Origin: Ruminiclostridium cellobioparum subsp. termitidis CT1112
Lineage (GTDB): Bacteria; Bacillota; Clostridia; Acetivibrionales; DSM-1351
Direction: 5' to 3'
Assembly: GCF_000350485.1 (NCBI RefSeq)
Contig: NZ_AORV01000035.1
Location: 62,001-126,000, forward strand
DNA: 64,000 nucleotides
Each line of letters begins with the position of its first letter. The stretch's first letter is position 1. The position numbers and the translations under genes are program-made. Shown here one piece after another: positions 50,950 through 58,125 of the stretch. The notes beneath the pieces are model-generated. The model saw only the letters and a program-made list of their open reading frames with translations. It searched no databases and was not told the DNA's origin.

Positions 50950-52821
50950 TTACTCTTCTTCTACCTTTACACCTGCCATCTTCATAAGGAATATGGCGTT
51001 CCTTGTGTCTGAAACACCTTCACGAAGCTGATAGTCAAAATGAATACTGTTGTCCCTGTAATACTCCTTGAAATGATAATTGCGGATTCTTCTGCCGCTT
51101 TCCCGCTCCATGTCCGCCAGCTCCAGGTCATGAGTCGATACCATTCCCCAGGCTCCCTTTCTGTCCAGCTGGCTTATGAGCATCCTGGCACCGGTGTGCC
51201 TGTCTGCGGAATTGGTTCCTTTAAATATCTCATCCAGAAGGAAAAATACCCTTTCTTCCCTGTCAACTGCTTCAACAATCAATTTGACTCTCAAAAGTTC
51301 AGCATAAAAGGAGGAAACGCTCTGACCAAGATTATCGCTGGTCCGCATGCAGGCATATACCTTCATGACGGGGCAGCTGAACGCTTTTGCGCAAACCGGC
51401 AGTCCCATGTACGACAATATCAGGCTCAGTCCTACAGTTCTCAGGAAGGTGCTTTTCCCCGACATGTTGGAGCCGGTGATGAGAAGTATGGGCTGCCCCC
51501 GGTCTATGTTGATATCGTTGCATTTCCTGCCTTTGGTGAGCAAAGGATGCCCCAGCTGTTCTGCAACGATTCCGCCTTTGAGCTCTTCCGACACCCTGGG
51601 CATAATAAAGTCAGGATTATCGTGGCGCATAACCGCCAAACTGCTCAAGGCTTCAACTTCTCCTATGATGTCAAACCATTTTTCCACATATCTGCCGCTG
51701 GTCATCTTCCATTTTTCCAGAGCCACCAAACAGTGGAAATCCCATAAGGTGACAGTGTTAATAACGGTATAGAGAAAATTATACCTGTTTGCAATCAGTT
51801 CCCAGAGCTTGGACAGCCTTTCGATCTGCTTCCAGGCAGGTTCATGGGAGACTCCTTTGAGCTGCTCCCTTAAATTCATCAAATGCCGGCTTTCAAAGCT
51901 CTCTGCCTCGAACTGTTTAAGTACCGACCTGTAAACTTTAAGTGTATTGGAATACTTTTCAACCAGTTCAAAGCTTTTATTTCTATAATTGACCTTATAC
52001 CCCAGCATCAGGAACTGGATGACAAAGCCGGCAATGGGCAGGTAAAAGGGTACAAGCTTCAGTACAGCCAAAACTGTTAAAAGCAGGGTTATTACCGGAA
52101 GTGCAGTTATGAGCAGTTTAAACCCCGAGGCGGAATACCGGCTGTTTGTGTCCTTTGCCCAGGCGAATACAGCATCAAGTTTATCTATGATATCAATCAG
52201 CGATTTGGTATGTTTTTTCCCCTGCACCTCAGCATCTGTCAAAATGATATCTTTGTTGGACATAAGGACATTTGAGTACATCCGGTGTCTGAAAGTTAGC
52301 TTTTCCGCCAGTTCTGCAACAGCCTCCTGCCTCATGGCTATATCCTCAGTCTTATCCAGCGGCTGCAAAAACATACCGGCAAGTTTTTGCCTGCCCGAAT
52401 AGGTAGTGGTCATATTTATCATTTGAAACAAGGAACCTTTTCCGAACAGATCGAGGTCATGGGTATAATTGTGGCCGGGGTCCACAAACTCTTCTCCTGT
52501 ATCCGAGAATGACGTCCATAAACCCTTTGCCCTTTTAAGACACATATTGTTTATTTGCAGCATTGCCTGTGAATAGTTCCTATTCTTTATTATCCTGTTG
52601 TGTATTATTGACAGGTATACAAACCCGGCTGCGAAAATTGCAAGCACTGCCGCCATCACTATATACTGTCTCATAATATATAAAATTACCGCAAGCGCCG
52701 CGCCGGCAAAGAAAACCAACAGCTTGTAATTTCCTATGCTATTGCTCCGGCCTGCATATATATCCAATTTTTTGCCGTAGGCGTCGGCTCTCCTCTGATA
52801 TTTACTTTCAGGCGTGTACAT
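50950..52821 (-). CDS. Membrane-anchored MutS-family ATPase
   Basis: A 623-residue protein. Two hydrophobic segments at about 28-65 are followed by helical lever/clamp regions (MutS domain III) and a C-terminal MutS ATPase domain with Walker A GSNMSGKSTFLRT, the segment SFYAELLRVK, Walker B FFLLDEIFKGTN and the H motif STHDLELAD. It lacks the MutS N-terminal mismatch-recognition domain, so it is not the repair MutS; this membrane-associated MutS-related clade has no settled function. SD AGGAGGAG precedes the ATG. Confidence 0.88.
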   Translation of the reverse strand: MYTPESKYQRRADAYGKKLDIYAGRSNSIGNYKLLVFFAGAALAVILYIMRQYIVMAAVLAIFAAGFVYLSIIHNRIIKNRNYSQAMLQINNMCLKRAKGLWTSFSDTGEEFVDPGHNYTHDLDLFGKGSLFQMINMTTTYSGRQKLAGMFLQPLDKTEDIAMRQEAVAELAEKLTFRHRMYSNVLMSNKDIILTDAEVQGKKHTKSLIDIIDKLDAVFAWAKDTNSRYSASGFKLLITALPVITLLLTVLAVLKLVPFYLPIAGFVIQFLMLGYKVNYRNKSFELVEKYSNTLKVYRSVLKQFEAESFESRHLMNLREQLKGVSHEPAWKQIERLSKLWELIANRYNFLYTVINTVTLWDFHCLVALEKWKMTSGRYVEKWFDIIGEVEALSSLAVMRHDNPDFIMPRVSEELKGGIVAEQLGHPLLTKGRKCNDINIDRGQPILLITGSNMSGKSTFLRTVGLSLILSYMGLPVCAKAFSCPVMKVYACMRTSDNLGQSVSSFYAELLRVKLIVEAVDREERVFFLLDEIFKGTNSADRHTGARMLISQLDRKGAWGMVSTHDLELADMERESGRRIRNYHFKEYYRDNSIHFDYQLREGVSDTRNAIFLMKMAGVKVEEE

Positions 52822-52927
52822 TGACTCCTCCTGTAATGCTTGTTAATCTTTAGCTGCATAAATATATTATAGTTCCGGCAGTGCCAAATAATACTATCAG
52901 GCTTGAATTTACCGCCGGAGCGTGATA

Positions 52928-54086
52928 TCAGAGCAGATTTCTAATTATACCCGTACCTGCGATAAAGGTTCCGATGGAAGCACCGATATTGGACATTATA
53001 ACCACCAGCAGGGTTTTCAAAAAACGGTTTTTTAACACACCCTTCAAGCTGAAAATATCCTCCTGGATATTTTGAACATCCTGCACGGTAGGTTTTTTTA
53101 TTGTGGCTTCCACCAATCCTGCAAACCAGCCGCAGGCCAGCATTGGATGCAGGGTTGTAATTGGTGCTGCAATAAAAGAAGTAATGATGCTGAGAGGATG
53201 GCCTAAACATAGGGCAGTAAACAATGCCGCCAGCAAGCCCGTCCATAAAACCCATGCCGATAATTGATTCAAGCCTGTTTGGATATTCATGATAAAAGCA
53301 TAGACAAAAAGTCCCGTTATCAGTGCAGGAATGATCCATGCGGTTATTTTTGAAATTTTGCTTTTGGGAGGAATAACAGAGATACTTTCAATATCCTGTT
53401 CCTTGAATATTTCCTTTTTCACGCCCGGAACGTGCGCACCGCCTAAAACGGCCACTATCTTTTGACCGGGAGCATTTTTGATTTTATAGGCCAGATATTG
53501 ATCCCTCTCCGAAATGAGAATTTGCCCGACAGCGGGAAATTGCTTTCGCAGCCCTGAAATGGCCGACTCCAGCATATCTTCCTTTAGCAGCTCCTGTAAA
53601 TCCTCACTGGATATTTCGGTGTCTTCTCCGAAGGAGAAAGTCAGGCTGAAAATTAATTTAAGCTTTTCCCACAGGCTTAATTTACGCCATATACGCAGCA
53701 AAGTGGTTTGAATATTGCGGTCGGCAAGCACCAGTTGTGCGTTGACGTCTTTTGCGGAGGCTATTGCCTCAAGCATTTCTCCTCCCACATTTGTTCCGAG
53801 TTTTTTTTGCAAGCTTTTTCTGATAGCCGCTTAAAATCAGATTAGCTATAAGAAAGCCCACTTTTTTTGATTTTACTACCTTGACAATATCAGTACTCTC
53901 CCACCTCTTTGGATTTTGAATACTGTCATATCTCTGTTCGTCAAGTTCGATGCACACACTGTCCGGAGTTTCTTCGGCAATAACCTGCCGTACAAGCTCT
54001 GCACTTTCCTTTGACACATGGGCAGTCCCTACAAGTATTATTTCTTTATCACCATACATCAGTCTGGTTACGTTATCCCTATCCAT
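52928..54086 (-). pseudogene. TraB/PrgY family membrane protein, frame broken in an A8 run
   Basis: Two frames together make one TraB-family protein of about 385 residues. The first (ATG at 54086, MDRDNVTRLMYGDKEIILVG, HVSKESAEL, CIELDEQRY) leaves the family sequence at ...LAKKTRNKCG and stops at 53769. The second (53812-52928) continues with QKKLGTNVGGEMLEAI, the motif AVLGGAHVPGV, and three or four C-terminal membrane helices. The frames join if the eight A residues (minus strand, 53808-53801) are read as seven. This may be a real frameshift, RNA-polymerase slippage that restores some product, or a sequencing error. The start has a perfect SD formed by leader copy C (GGAGG, 5 nt before ATG). 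Confidence 0.85.
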
Positions 54087-54182
54087 ATTAACCTCCATGA
54101 GCCACATTTGTGGCCACAAAATGTAATGAAAACTTATATCCTTTATCGCAATGTGGCGAATAAAGGAGGTTAATTGGCCATG
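54087..54182 (-). ncRNA. Candidate structured cis-regulatory leader, copy C (TraB gene, proximal)
   Basis: Anti-SD ATTAACCTCC (54174-54165) is the exact complement of the SD region GGAGGTTAAT (54096-54087), which ends at the TraB ATG. The internal hairpin is UCCUUUAU(U)CGC with GCGAUAAAGGA. The second hairpin is GCCAC-AAAT-GTGGC (54114-54101). It shares the 5' sequence GCGCACATGGCCAATTAACC with copy B. Confidence 0.75.
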
Positions 54183-54220
54183 TGCGCTTTCAAAGTATAC
54201 TTTGAATATTTCGCACGGCC
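54176..54220. other. Long hairpin between tandem leaders (18-bp perfect palindrome with GC clamps)
   Basis: TTCAAAGTATACTTTGAA (54189-54206) is a perfect palindrome, framed by GTGCG/CGCAC and GGCC/GGCC. The GGCC on one side is the start of copy C, so this stem and copy C compete for bases. Confidence 0.65.
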
Positions 54221-54230
54221 ATAAATTCAC

Positions 54231-54277
54231 AGGTTAGTTTGGAAGACGAACGCAAGTGAAGTCTTTCAAACTAACCT
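54231..54277. other. 17-bp inverted repeat overlapping the SD of leader copy D
   Basis: AGGTTAGTTTGGAAGAC (54231-54247) and GTCTTTCAAACTAACCT (54261-54277) pair with a single mismatch around 13 nt. On the minus strand the first-transcribed arm includes the last bases of copy D's GGAGG. Confidence 0.65.
54234..54269 (-). other. Possible 11-residue leader ORF behind leader copy D
   Basis: A TTG five nt after copy D's GGAGG, the same distance as TraB's ATG from copy C's GGAGG, opens a frame MKDFTCVRLPN that ends in TAA. It may be a leader peptide, a decayed gene start, or chance. Confidence 0.25.
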
Positions 54278-54368
54278 CCATGAGCCACATTTGTGGCCAC
54301 AAAAAACAATGAAATATGTTCACTCCAATATCCACTGTAAAGTGAATAAAGGAGTTTAATTGACCATG
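54269..54368 (-). ncRNA. Candidate structured cis-regulatory leader, copy D (TraB gene, distal)
   Basis: Anti-SD AATTAAACTCC (54361-54351) pairs with GGAGGTTAGTT (54279-54269) with one mismatch and one G-U. The internal hairpin joins CTCC to GGAG around a CAC-TTTACA-GTG stem, a compensated change from CGC/GCG in the other copies. The second hairpin, GCCAC-AAAT-GTGGC (54297-54284), is identical to that of copy C. Confidence 0.7.
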
Positions 54369-54389
54369 GCTCTCACCCAGTTTGACACC

Positions 54390-54418
54390 AGTATACTTTT
54401 ATGTACATTTTAAGTCAA
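54390..54418 (-). promoter_or_regulatory. Predicted sigma-A promoter of the TraB leader
   Basis: On the minus strand TTGACT (54418-54413), a 17-bp spacer, and TATACT (54395-54390). Transcription would begin near 54383, about 15 nt before copy D, giving a leader of about 297 nt. Confidence 0.7.
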
Positions 54419-54445
54419 GCGTCAATTTTGCTAATTATTGGGAAT

Positions 54446-54484
54446 TAAAAACAGCGGCCAGTTTGCTATTAAATAACTGACCGC
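54446..54484 (-). terminator. Rho-independent terminator of the inositol-phosphatase gene
   Basis: On the minus strand GCGGTCAGTT (54484-54475) pairs with AACTGGCCGC (54463-54454) with one internal mismatch, followed by TGTTTTTAATT. It lies about 93 bp past the stop codon. Confidence 0.75.
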
Positions 54485-54576
54485 CAAATACCCTATACAC
54501 TATTACTATTTGTTATTTATTACTTATTAATATTATTATCCGGCTTATAATTTCTTTTTAACTTGATTATATTTTA

Positions 54577-55368
54577 TTATTTGCTATTTATAACTTCCTT
54601 GAGCTCAAAATGTATATGACCGTTTGTAGCCATTGCCTGATGCTCACGTATGTAGCTCAGTTTGTCACCCGACCATTCTGTGATACAGCCTCCCGCTTCC
54701 TCCAGGATAACCGACGCCGCGGCATAATCCCAGGGCCGGAGCTCCATTTCATAAAAGCCATCAGTCCGTCCGGCTGCCACATTGCATATATCAAGTGCTG
54801 CAGAGCCCGAACGCCTTATATCTCTGCATTTAAGAAAAACATTTTTTGTTATTCTGAAGGTTTCGTCAGCCTTCCCCTTGTCGTAAGGAGAGGTTCCGAT
54901 GGTAATCAGGCAGTTTTCCAGTATTTTGTTGTCACTCACGGTTATTGGCTTTCCGTTTACAAAGGCTCCCTCGCCTTTGCGGGCTGTAAACAGCTCCTTC
55001 AGATAAGGATTGTAAACTATTCCGGCATAGGGCCTGCCGTCTACAACCAGCCCCAGTGCTATGCAGGAATACTTATAACCGTACATAAGATTGGTGGTGC
55101 CGTCCACGGGATCCAGTATCCAGGTGTACTTCCCCAGTGTAAAGTCATTTTCATTTGTTTCCTCGGCAATAATATTACTTTCCGGCAGGATTTCTTTTAA
55201 GCCTTTTATCATAATTTCCTGAACCTTTAAGTCTATTTCGGTGACAAAATTGGCATCCCCGCTTTTTGTCAGAACCTTTTTATCATCCATATCACATAAC
55301 AAATACTCGCTTACTTCCCTGACAAGGTTTACAGCTTCATTTATTGCATTGTCCAGTATTTTATCCAT
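54577..55368 (-). CDS. Inositol monophosphatase family protein (SuhB-like)
   Basis: A 263-residue Mg2+-dependent phosphatase with the family's metal-site motifs: EET in NIIAEETNEND, ILDPVDGTTNLMYGY, and the C-terminal WDYAAASVILEEAGG. Substrates of the family include inositol-1-phosphate, fructose-1,6-bisphosphate and PAP; which applies is not visible. It follows the acyl-CoA synthetase gene after 150 bp, a gap filled by leader copy B. The distance from GGAGG to the ATG is 16 nt, longer than usual, so part of the leader may need to fold to bring the SD close. Confidence 0.9.
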   Translation of the reverse strand: MDKILDNAINEAVNLVREVSEYLLCDMDDKKVLTKSGDANFVTEIDLKVQEIMIKGLKEILPESNIIAEETNENDFTLGKYTWILDPVDGTTNLMYGYKYSCIALGLVVDGRPYAGIVYNPYLKELFTARKGEGAFVNGKPITVSDNKILENCLITIGTSPYDKGKADETFRITKNVFLKCRDIRRSGSAALDICNVAAGRTDGFYEMELRPWDYAAASVILEEAGGCITEWSGDKLSYIREHQAMATNGHIHFELKEVINSK

Positions 55369-55378
55369 ATGCTAATTG

Positions 55379-55491
55379 AATTAACCTCCTAAGCCGATGG
55401 CTTTGGGCCGCATTAGCAGCCACAAAAATGTAATGTAATTTGTTCACTCCTCATCCGCTATAATGCGAATAAAGGAGGTTAATTGGCCATG
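55379..55491 (-). ncRNA. Candidate structured cis-regulatory leader, copy B (inositol-phosphatase gene)
   Basis: Anti-SD AATTAACCTCC (55484-55474) is an exact 11-bp complement of GGAGGTTAATT (55389-55379). Internally CTCCTTTATTCGC pairs with GCGGATGAGGAG with one bulged U. The next hairpin is GGCTGC-TAAT-GCGGCC (55421-55406), and an extra one, AAGCC-ATC-GGCTT, is present only in this copy, just before the SD. Confidence 0.75.
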
Positions 55492-55518
55492 TGCGCTATA
55501 TGATTTACTCAAAAAATT

Positions 55519-57228
55519 TTAAGCTAACTCCTGATATCTTTTTATCTTTTTGGTTGTTGTCTTTTCGAACTCGTTATCCCTTAGCGTAAATTCCTTAACG
55601 TACTTGTAGGTGACCAGCTCCCTGTTAATTCTCTTAACCTCGGAACCGATTATTGCATTCACGTCTGCCTGTCCGATAACACCATTCTTTACATCCTCAT
55701 CAATCTTCTCCCTATCCGGCACAATCTGGGCGCAGACGACCACGTCATCCTTTCCCTCAGTACCGTAAACAAGGGATTCCTTTATATAATCACTTCTGTT
55801 GAGGAGAGTTTCAATTTCTTCGGGATATACATTTTTGCCGTTTTTAGTAACAATGACATTTTTCTTTCTGCCGGTTATGTGTATGAACCCGTCAGAATCC
55901 ATAAAACCCATATCCCCTGTATAAAACCAGCCGTCCCGTATACTTGCATCGGTGGCCTCTTTATTTTCATAATAACCCAGCATGACACTGGGGCCCTTGA
56001 CTTTGATTTCACCGATACCCTCACTGTTGGGTTTATTGATTACGACCTGCAGGCCCGGCAGCGGAAGACCTGCCGCATCATCCTTGAACCAGCAGTCTCT
56101 GTTCAAGCCCACTATTGGTGCACATTCGGTGAGGCCATAACCCTGTACCAGTTTTATCCCTATTTCACGGAAGCCTTTGGATACCATCGGATCAATTGCA
56201 GCAGCTCCGCTTATAAATAACCTCAAGTGGCCCCCAAGGGCATCGTGAATCTCGGCAAAGAGCTTTCTTCTGATATCCGCACCGAAAACTCCGGCTATTT
56301 TACTCAGTCTGATTCCCAGCTTGAGTTTTCCCGGTCCTCCGGGTTTCTTGGCAACCTGATTCATAAGCTGCTTATGGATGGATTCAAATACAAGGGGAAC
56401 TCCGTTCATAACGGTACAGCCTGACTCCCGCAAGTTTTTTACTATGTGCCGCAGCCCCTCGCAAAAAGCCACCGTACAGCCCCTGTACATCTGGCACAGG
56501 AAACCGCAGGTACACTCATATGTGTGGTGCATTGGCAATACCGATAAAAATACATCCTTATCGTCTATATACAGCATAGAGCACATGGCCATAAGGTTTT
56601 CCGCTATATTTCTGTGGGACAGCATAACTGCCTTGGATTTATCAGTGGTTCCCGATGTGAACAATAGAATATCCATAGCTTCATTATCAATGACTGCGTC
56701 CAGATACTCTCTTCCTCCCTGTGCCAGGAGTTCCTTCCCTTTCTGCATCAGCCTGCCGTATGAAAGCTGACCGTCGGTATCTTCCTCAATATCCATATTG
56801 ATAAAATATTTGCAGCTGGTTATATTCTTTAAACTGTTTTCAATATTACTTGATACCCCACCTGAAAAAATTATGGCATCCGCATGGCTGCGCAGCAAGC
56901 AGTTCTCTATCTCATTCTGAGGGAGCTCCTTGTCCAAAGGAACAATAATGCCGGTTCCATTGCAGACAGCAAGATAGGAGGTTGCCCATTCATATCTGTT
57001 TTCACCGATCAAAGCAATTTTTTTACCTTTAAGCTCCAGACTCAACAAAGCTGTCCCCAGGACATCAATATCTTCCTTGAACTTTTTAAAGGATACAGGG
57101 ACATAATCTCCCCCTGTTTTCGGCTTGACAAGGAAAGCGGCCTTGTCGGCATAAAGCTTCGCACTCTGTTCAATCATATCCTTGAGATTAGAGATCTTTC
57201 TTACTTCATACAACGGTTTGTCCTTCAT
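55519..57228 (-). CDS. AMP-dependent long-chain acyl-CoA synthetase
   Basis: Activates fatty acids to acyl-CoA via acyl-adenylate (ANL superfamily). The 569 residues include the P-loop-like motif ILLFTSGTTDKSKAVMLSH, the adenylate motif VQGYGLTECAPIVGLN, WFYTGDMGFMDSDGFIHITG with the hinge GRKKNVIVTKNGKNVYPEEIE, and the C-terminal catalytic Lys region FEKTTTKKIKRY. Length and motifs fit the bacterial FadD/AMP-binding group without membrane anchors. The first ATG has GGAGGGTACCACCC upstream. Downstream is leader copy B and the inositol-phosphatase gene. Confidence 0.92.
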   Translation of the reverse strand: MKDKPLYEVRKISNLKDMIEQSAKLYADKAAFLVKPKTGGDYVPVSFKKFKEDIDVLGTALLSLELKGKKIALIGENRYEWATSYLAVCNGTGIIVPLDKELPQNEIENCLLRSHADAIIFSGGVSSNIENSLKNITSCKYFINMDIEEDTDGQLSYGRLMQKGKELLAQGGREYLDAVIDNEAMDILLFTSGTTDKSKAVMLSHRNIAENLMAMCSMLYIDDKDVFLSVLPMHHTYECTCGFLCQMYRGCTVAFCEGLRHIVKNLRESGCTVMNGVPLVFESIHKQLMNQVAKKPGGPGKLKLGIRLSKIAGVFGADIRRKLFAEIHDALGGHLRLFISGAAAIDPMVSKGFREIGIKLVQGYGLTECAPIVGLNRDCWFKDDAAGLPLPGLQVVINKPNSEGIGEIKVKGPSVMLGYYENKEATDASIRDGWFYTGDMGFMDSDGFIHITGRKKNVIVTKNGKNVYPEEIETLLNRSDYIKESLVYGTEGKDDVVVCAQIVPDREKIDEDVKNGVIGQADVNAIIGSEVKRINRELVTYKYVKEFTLRDNEFEKTTTKKIKRYQELA

Positions 57229-57330
57229 GGGTGGTACCCTCCAATATGCAAATTATTCCGCTTTTCGTAAACTTCGTAAAATATTGTATCACATAAAATG
57301 TCATCTTGACAGCAGAATATAAAATTATAA

Positions 57331-58125
57331 TCAGTTATTCTTTTGCCCTCTGAAATAGCCAAGGTACTCAATACAATATTCATCCTTACCTGCAATCATT
57401 TCTGCAATAAATACAGTACTCCGTATCTGCTGGTTTGTTATATCCACAATACCGCTGTCAAGGCCGGCGTAAATAGCTGTGTTAAGAAAAGCGGCATTTA
57501 TGTCGGGCCTTTTGGGAAGACCGAAGGATACGTTTGAAACCCCGCAAATAATATGAATATCCGGCTGTGCCTTTCTCAGGGCTGCTATGGACTCTATGGT
57601 TGTTCTCGCATTTTCGTTATCAACTGCAAGAGCTTCTGCCAGAACATCAATATATATTTTATCCTTTGCAATTCCTGCTTCCTGAAGTATTTCAACCAGC
57701 TTAAGCGAATTTTCCACCCGCTTTTCAGCTGTTTTTGGAATACCGTCCTTATCTATGGGCAGGCATACAACTCCTGAATTATAGGACTTTACAACCGGTA
57801 AAAGCTCATTTATCCTGTCCTGGAGAGTTATTGAATTGATTATTACTTCTCTTCCCGATATGAGCCCGATTGCCTTTTCAATCACTGCCGGAGAGGGTGA
57901 ATCCAGCATAATACCGCATTCTGTACTCTCAAGCACTATACCGAGAACATATTCCATCATTTCAATTTCCTGCTCTCTGAAAATCGCAGTATTGATGTCA
58001 AGAAAATTGGCTCCGGCGTTTTGCTGATCTACGGCAATTTTTTTGAGCTCTCCAGTATTTTTTGCCTTCATGAGCTCAAATATCCTCGGGATTGAACTGT
58101 TTAATTTCTCACCAACTATTATCAT
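57331..58125 (-). CDS. Methyltetrahydrofolate:corrinoid methyltransferase domain protein (AcsE/MetH-pterin type)
   Basis: A 264-residue pterin-binding TIM-barrel of the dihydropteroate-synthase fold (MIIVGEKLNSSIPRIFELM, AGANFLDINTAIFREQE, ICGVSNVSFGLPKR). Family members transfer the methyl group of methyl-THF to a corrinoid protein, as AcsE does or as the second module of MetH does. The ATG overlaps the stop of the upstream methionine-synthesis fusion by 4 bp, so both probably work in the same methyl transfer. The corrinoid-binding partner is not in the window. Confidence 0.9.
   Translation of the reverse strand: MIIVGEKLNSSIPRIFELMKAKNTGELKKIAVDQQNAGANFLDINTAIFREQEIEMMEYVLGIVLESTECGIMLDSPSPAVIEKAIGLISGREVIINSITLQDRINELLPVVKSYNSGVVCLPIDKDGIPKTAEKRVENSLKLVEILQEAGIAKDKIYIDVLAEALAVDNENARTTIESIAALRKAQPDIHIICGVSNVSFGLPKRPDINAAFLNTAIYAGLDSGIVDITNQQIRSTVFIAEMIAGKDEYCIEYLGYFRGQKNN

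Larger units (their letters stand above)
54087..54576. other. 490-bp leader and intergenic region of the TraB gene with two tandem structured leaders
   Basis: From the TraB ATG upward: leader copy C, an 18-bp palindrome hairpin, a 17-bp inverted repeat with a possible 11-codon frame, leader copy D, a promoter at 54390-54418, and the terminator of the inositol-phosphatase gene. No longer coding region is supported. Confidence 0.7.

Noticed and set aside
52861-52900. A sigma-54-like TTGGCAC before the MutS-like gene
   Set aside because: Only the -24 half fits (TGGCAC). The -12 half reads GAACT where TTGCA is expected, and no enhancer-binding protein is nearby.
49529-55491. The four leaders as ordinary MITEs or REP elements
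   Set aside because: They lie in front of genes on the same strand, each ends in a functional-looking SD, and paired stems change together. A dispersed repeat would not explain this, although a mobile origin cannot be excluded.
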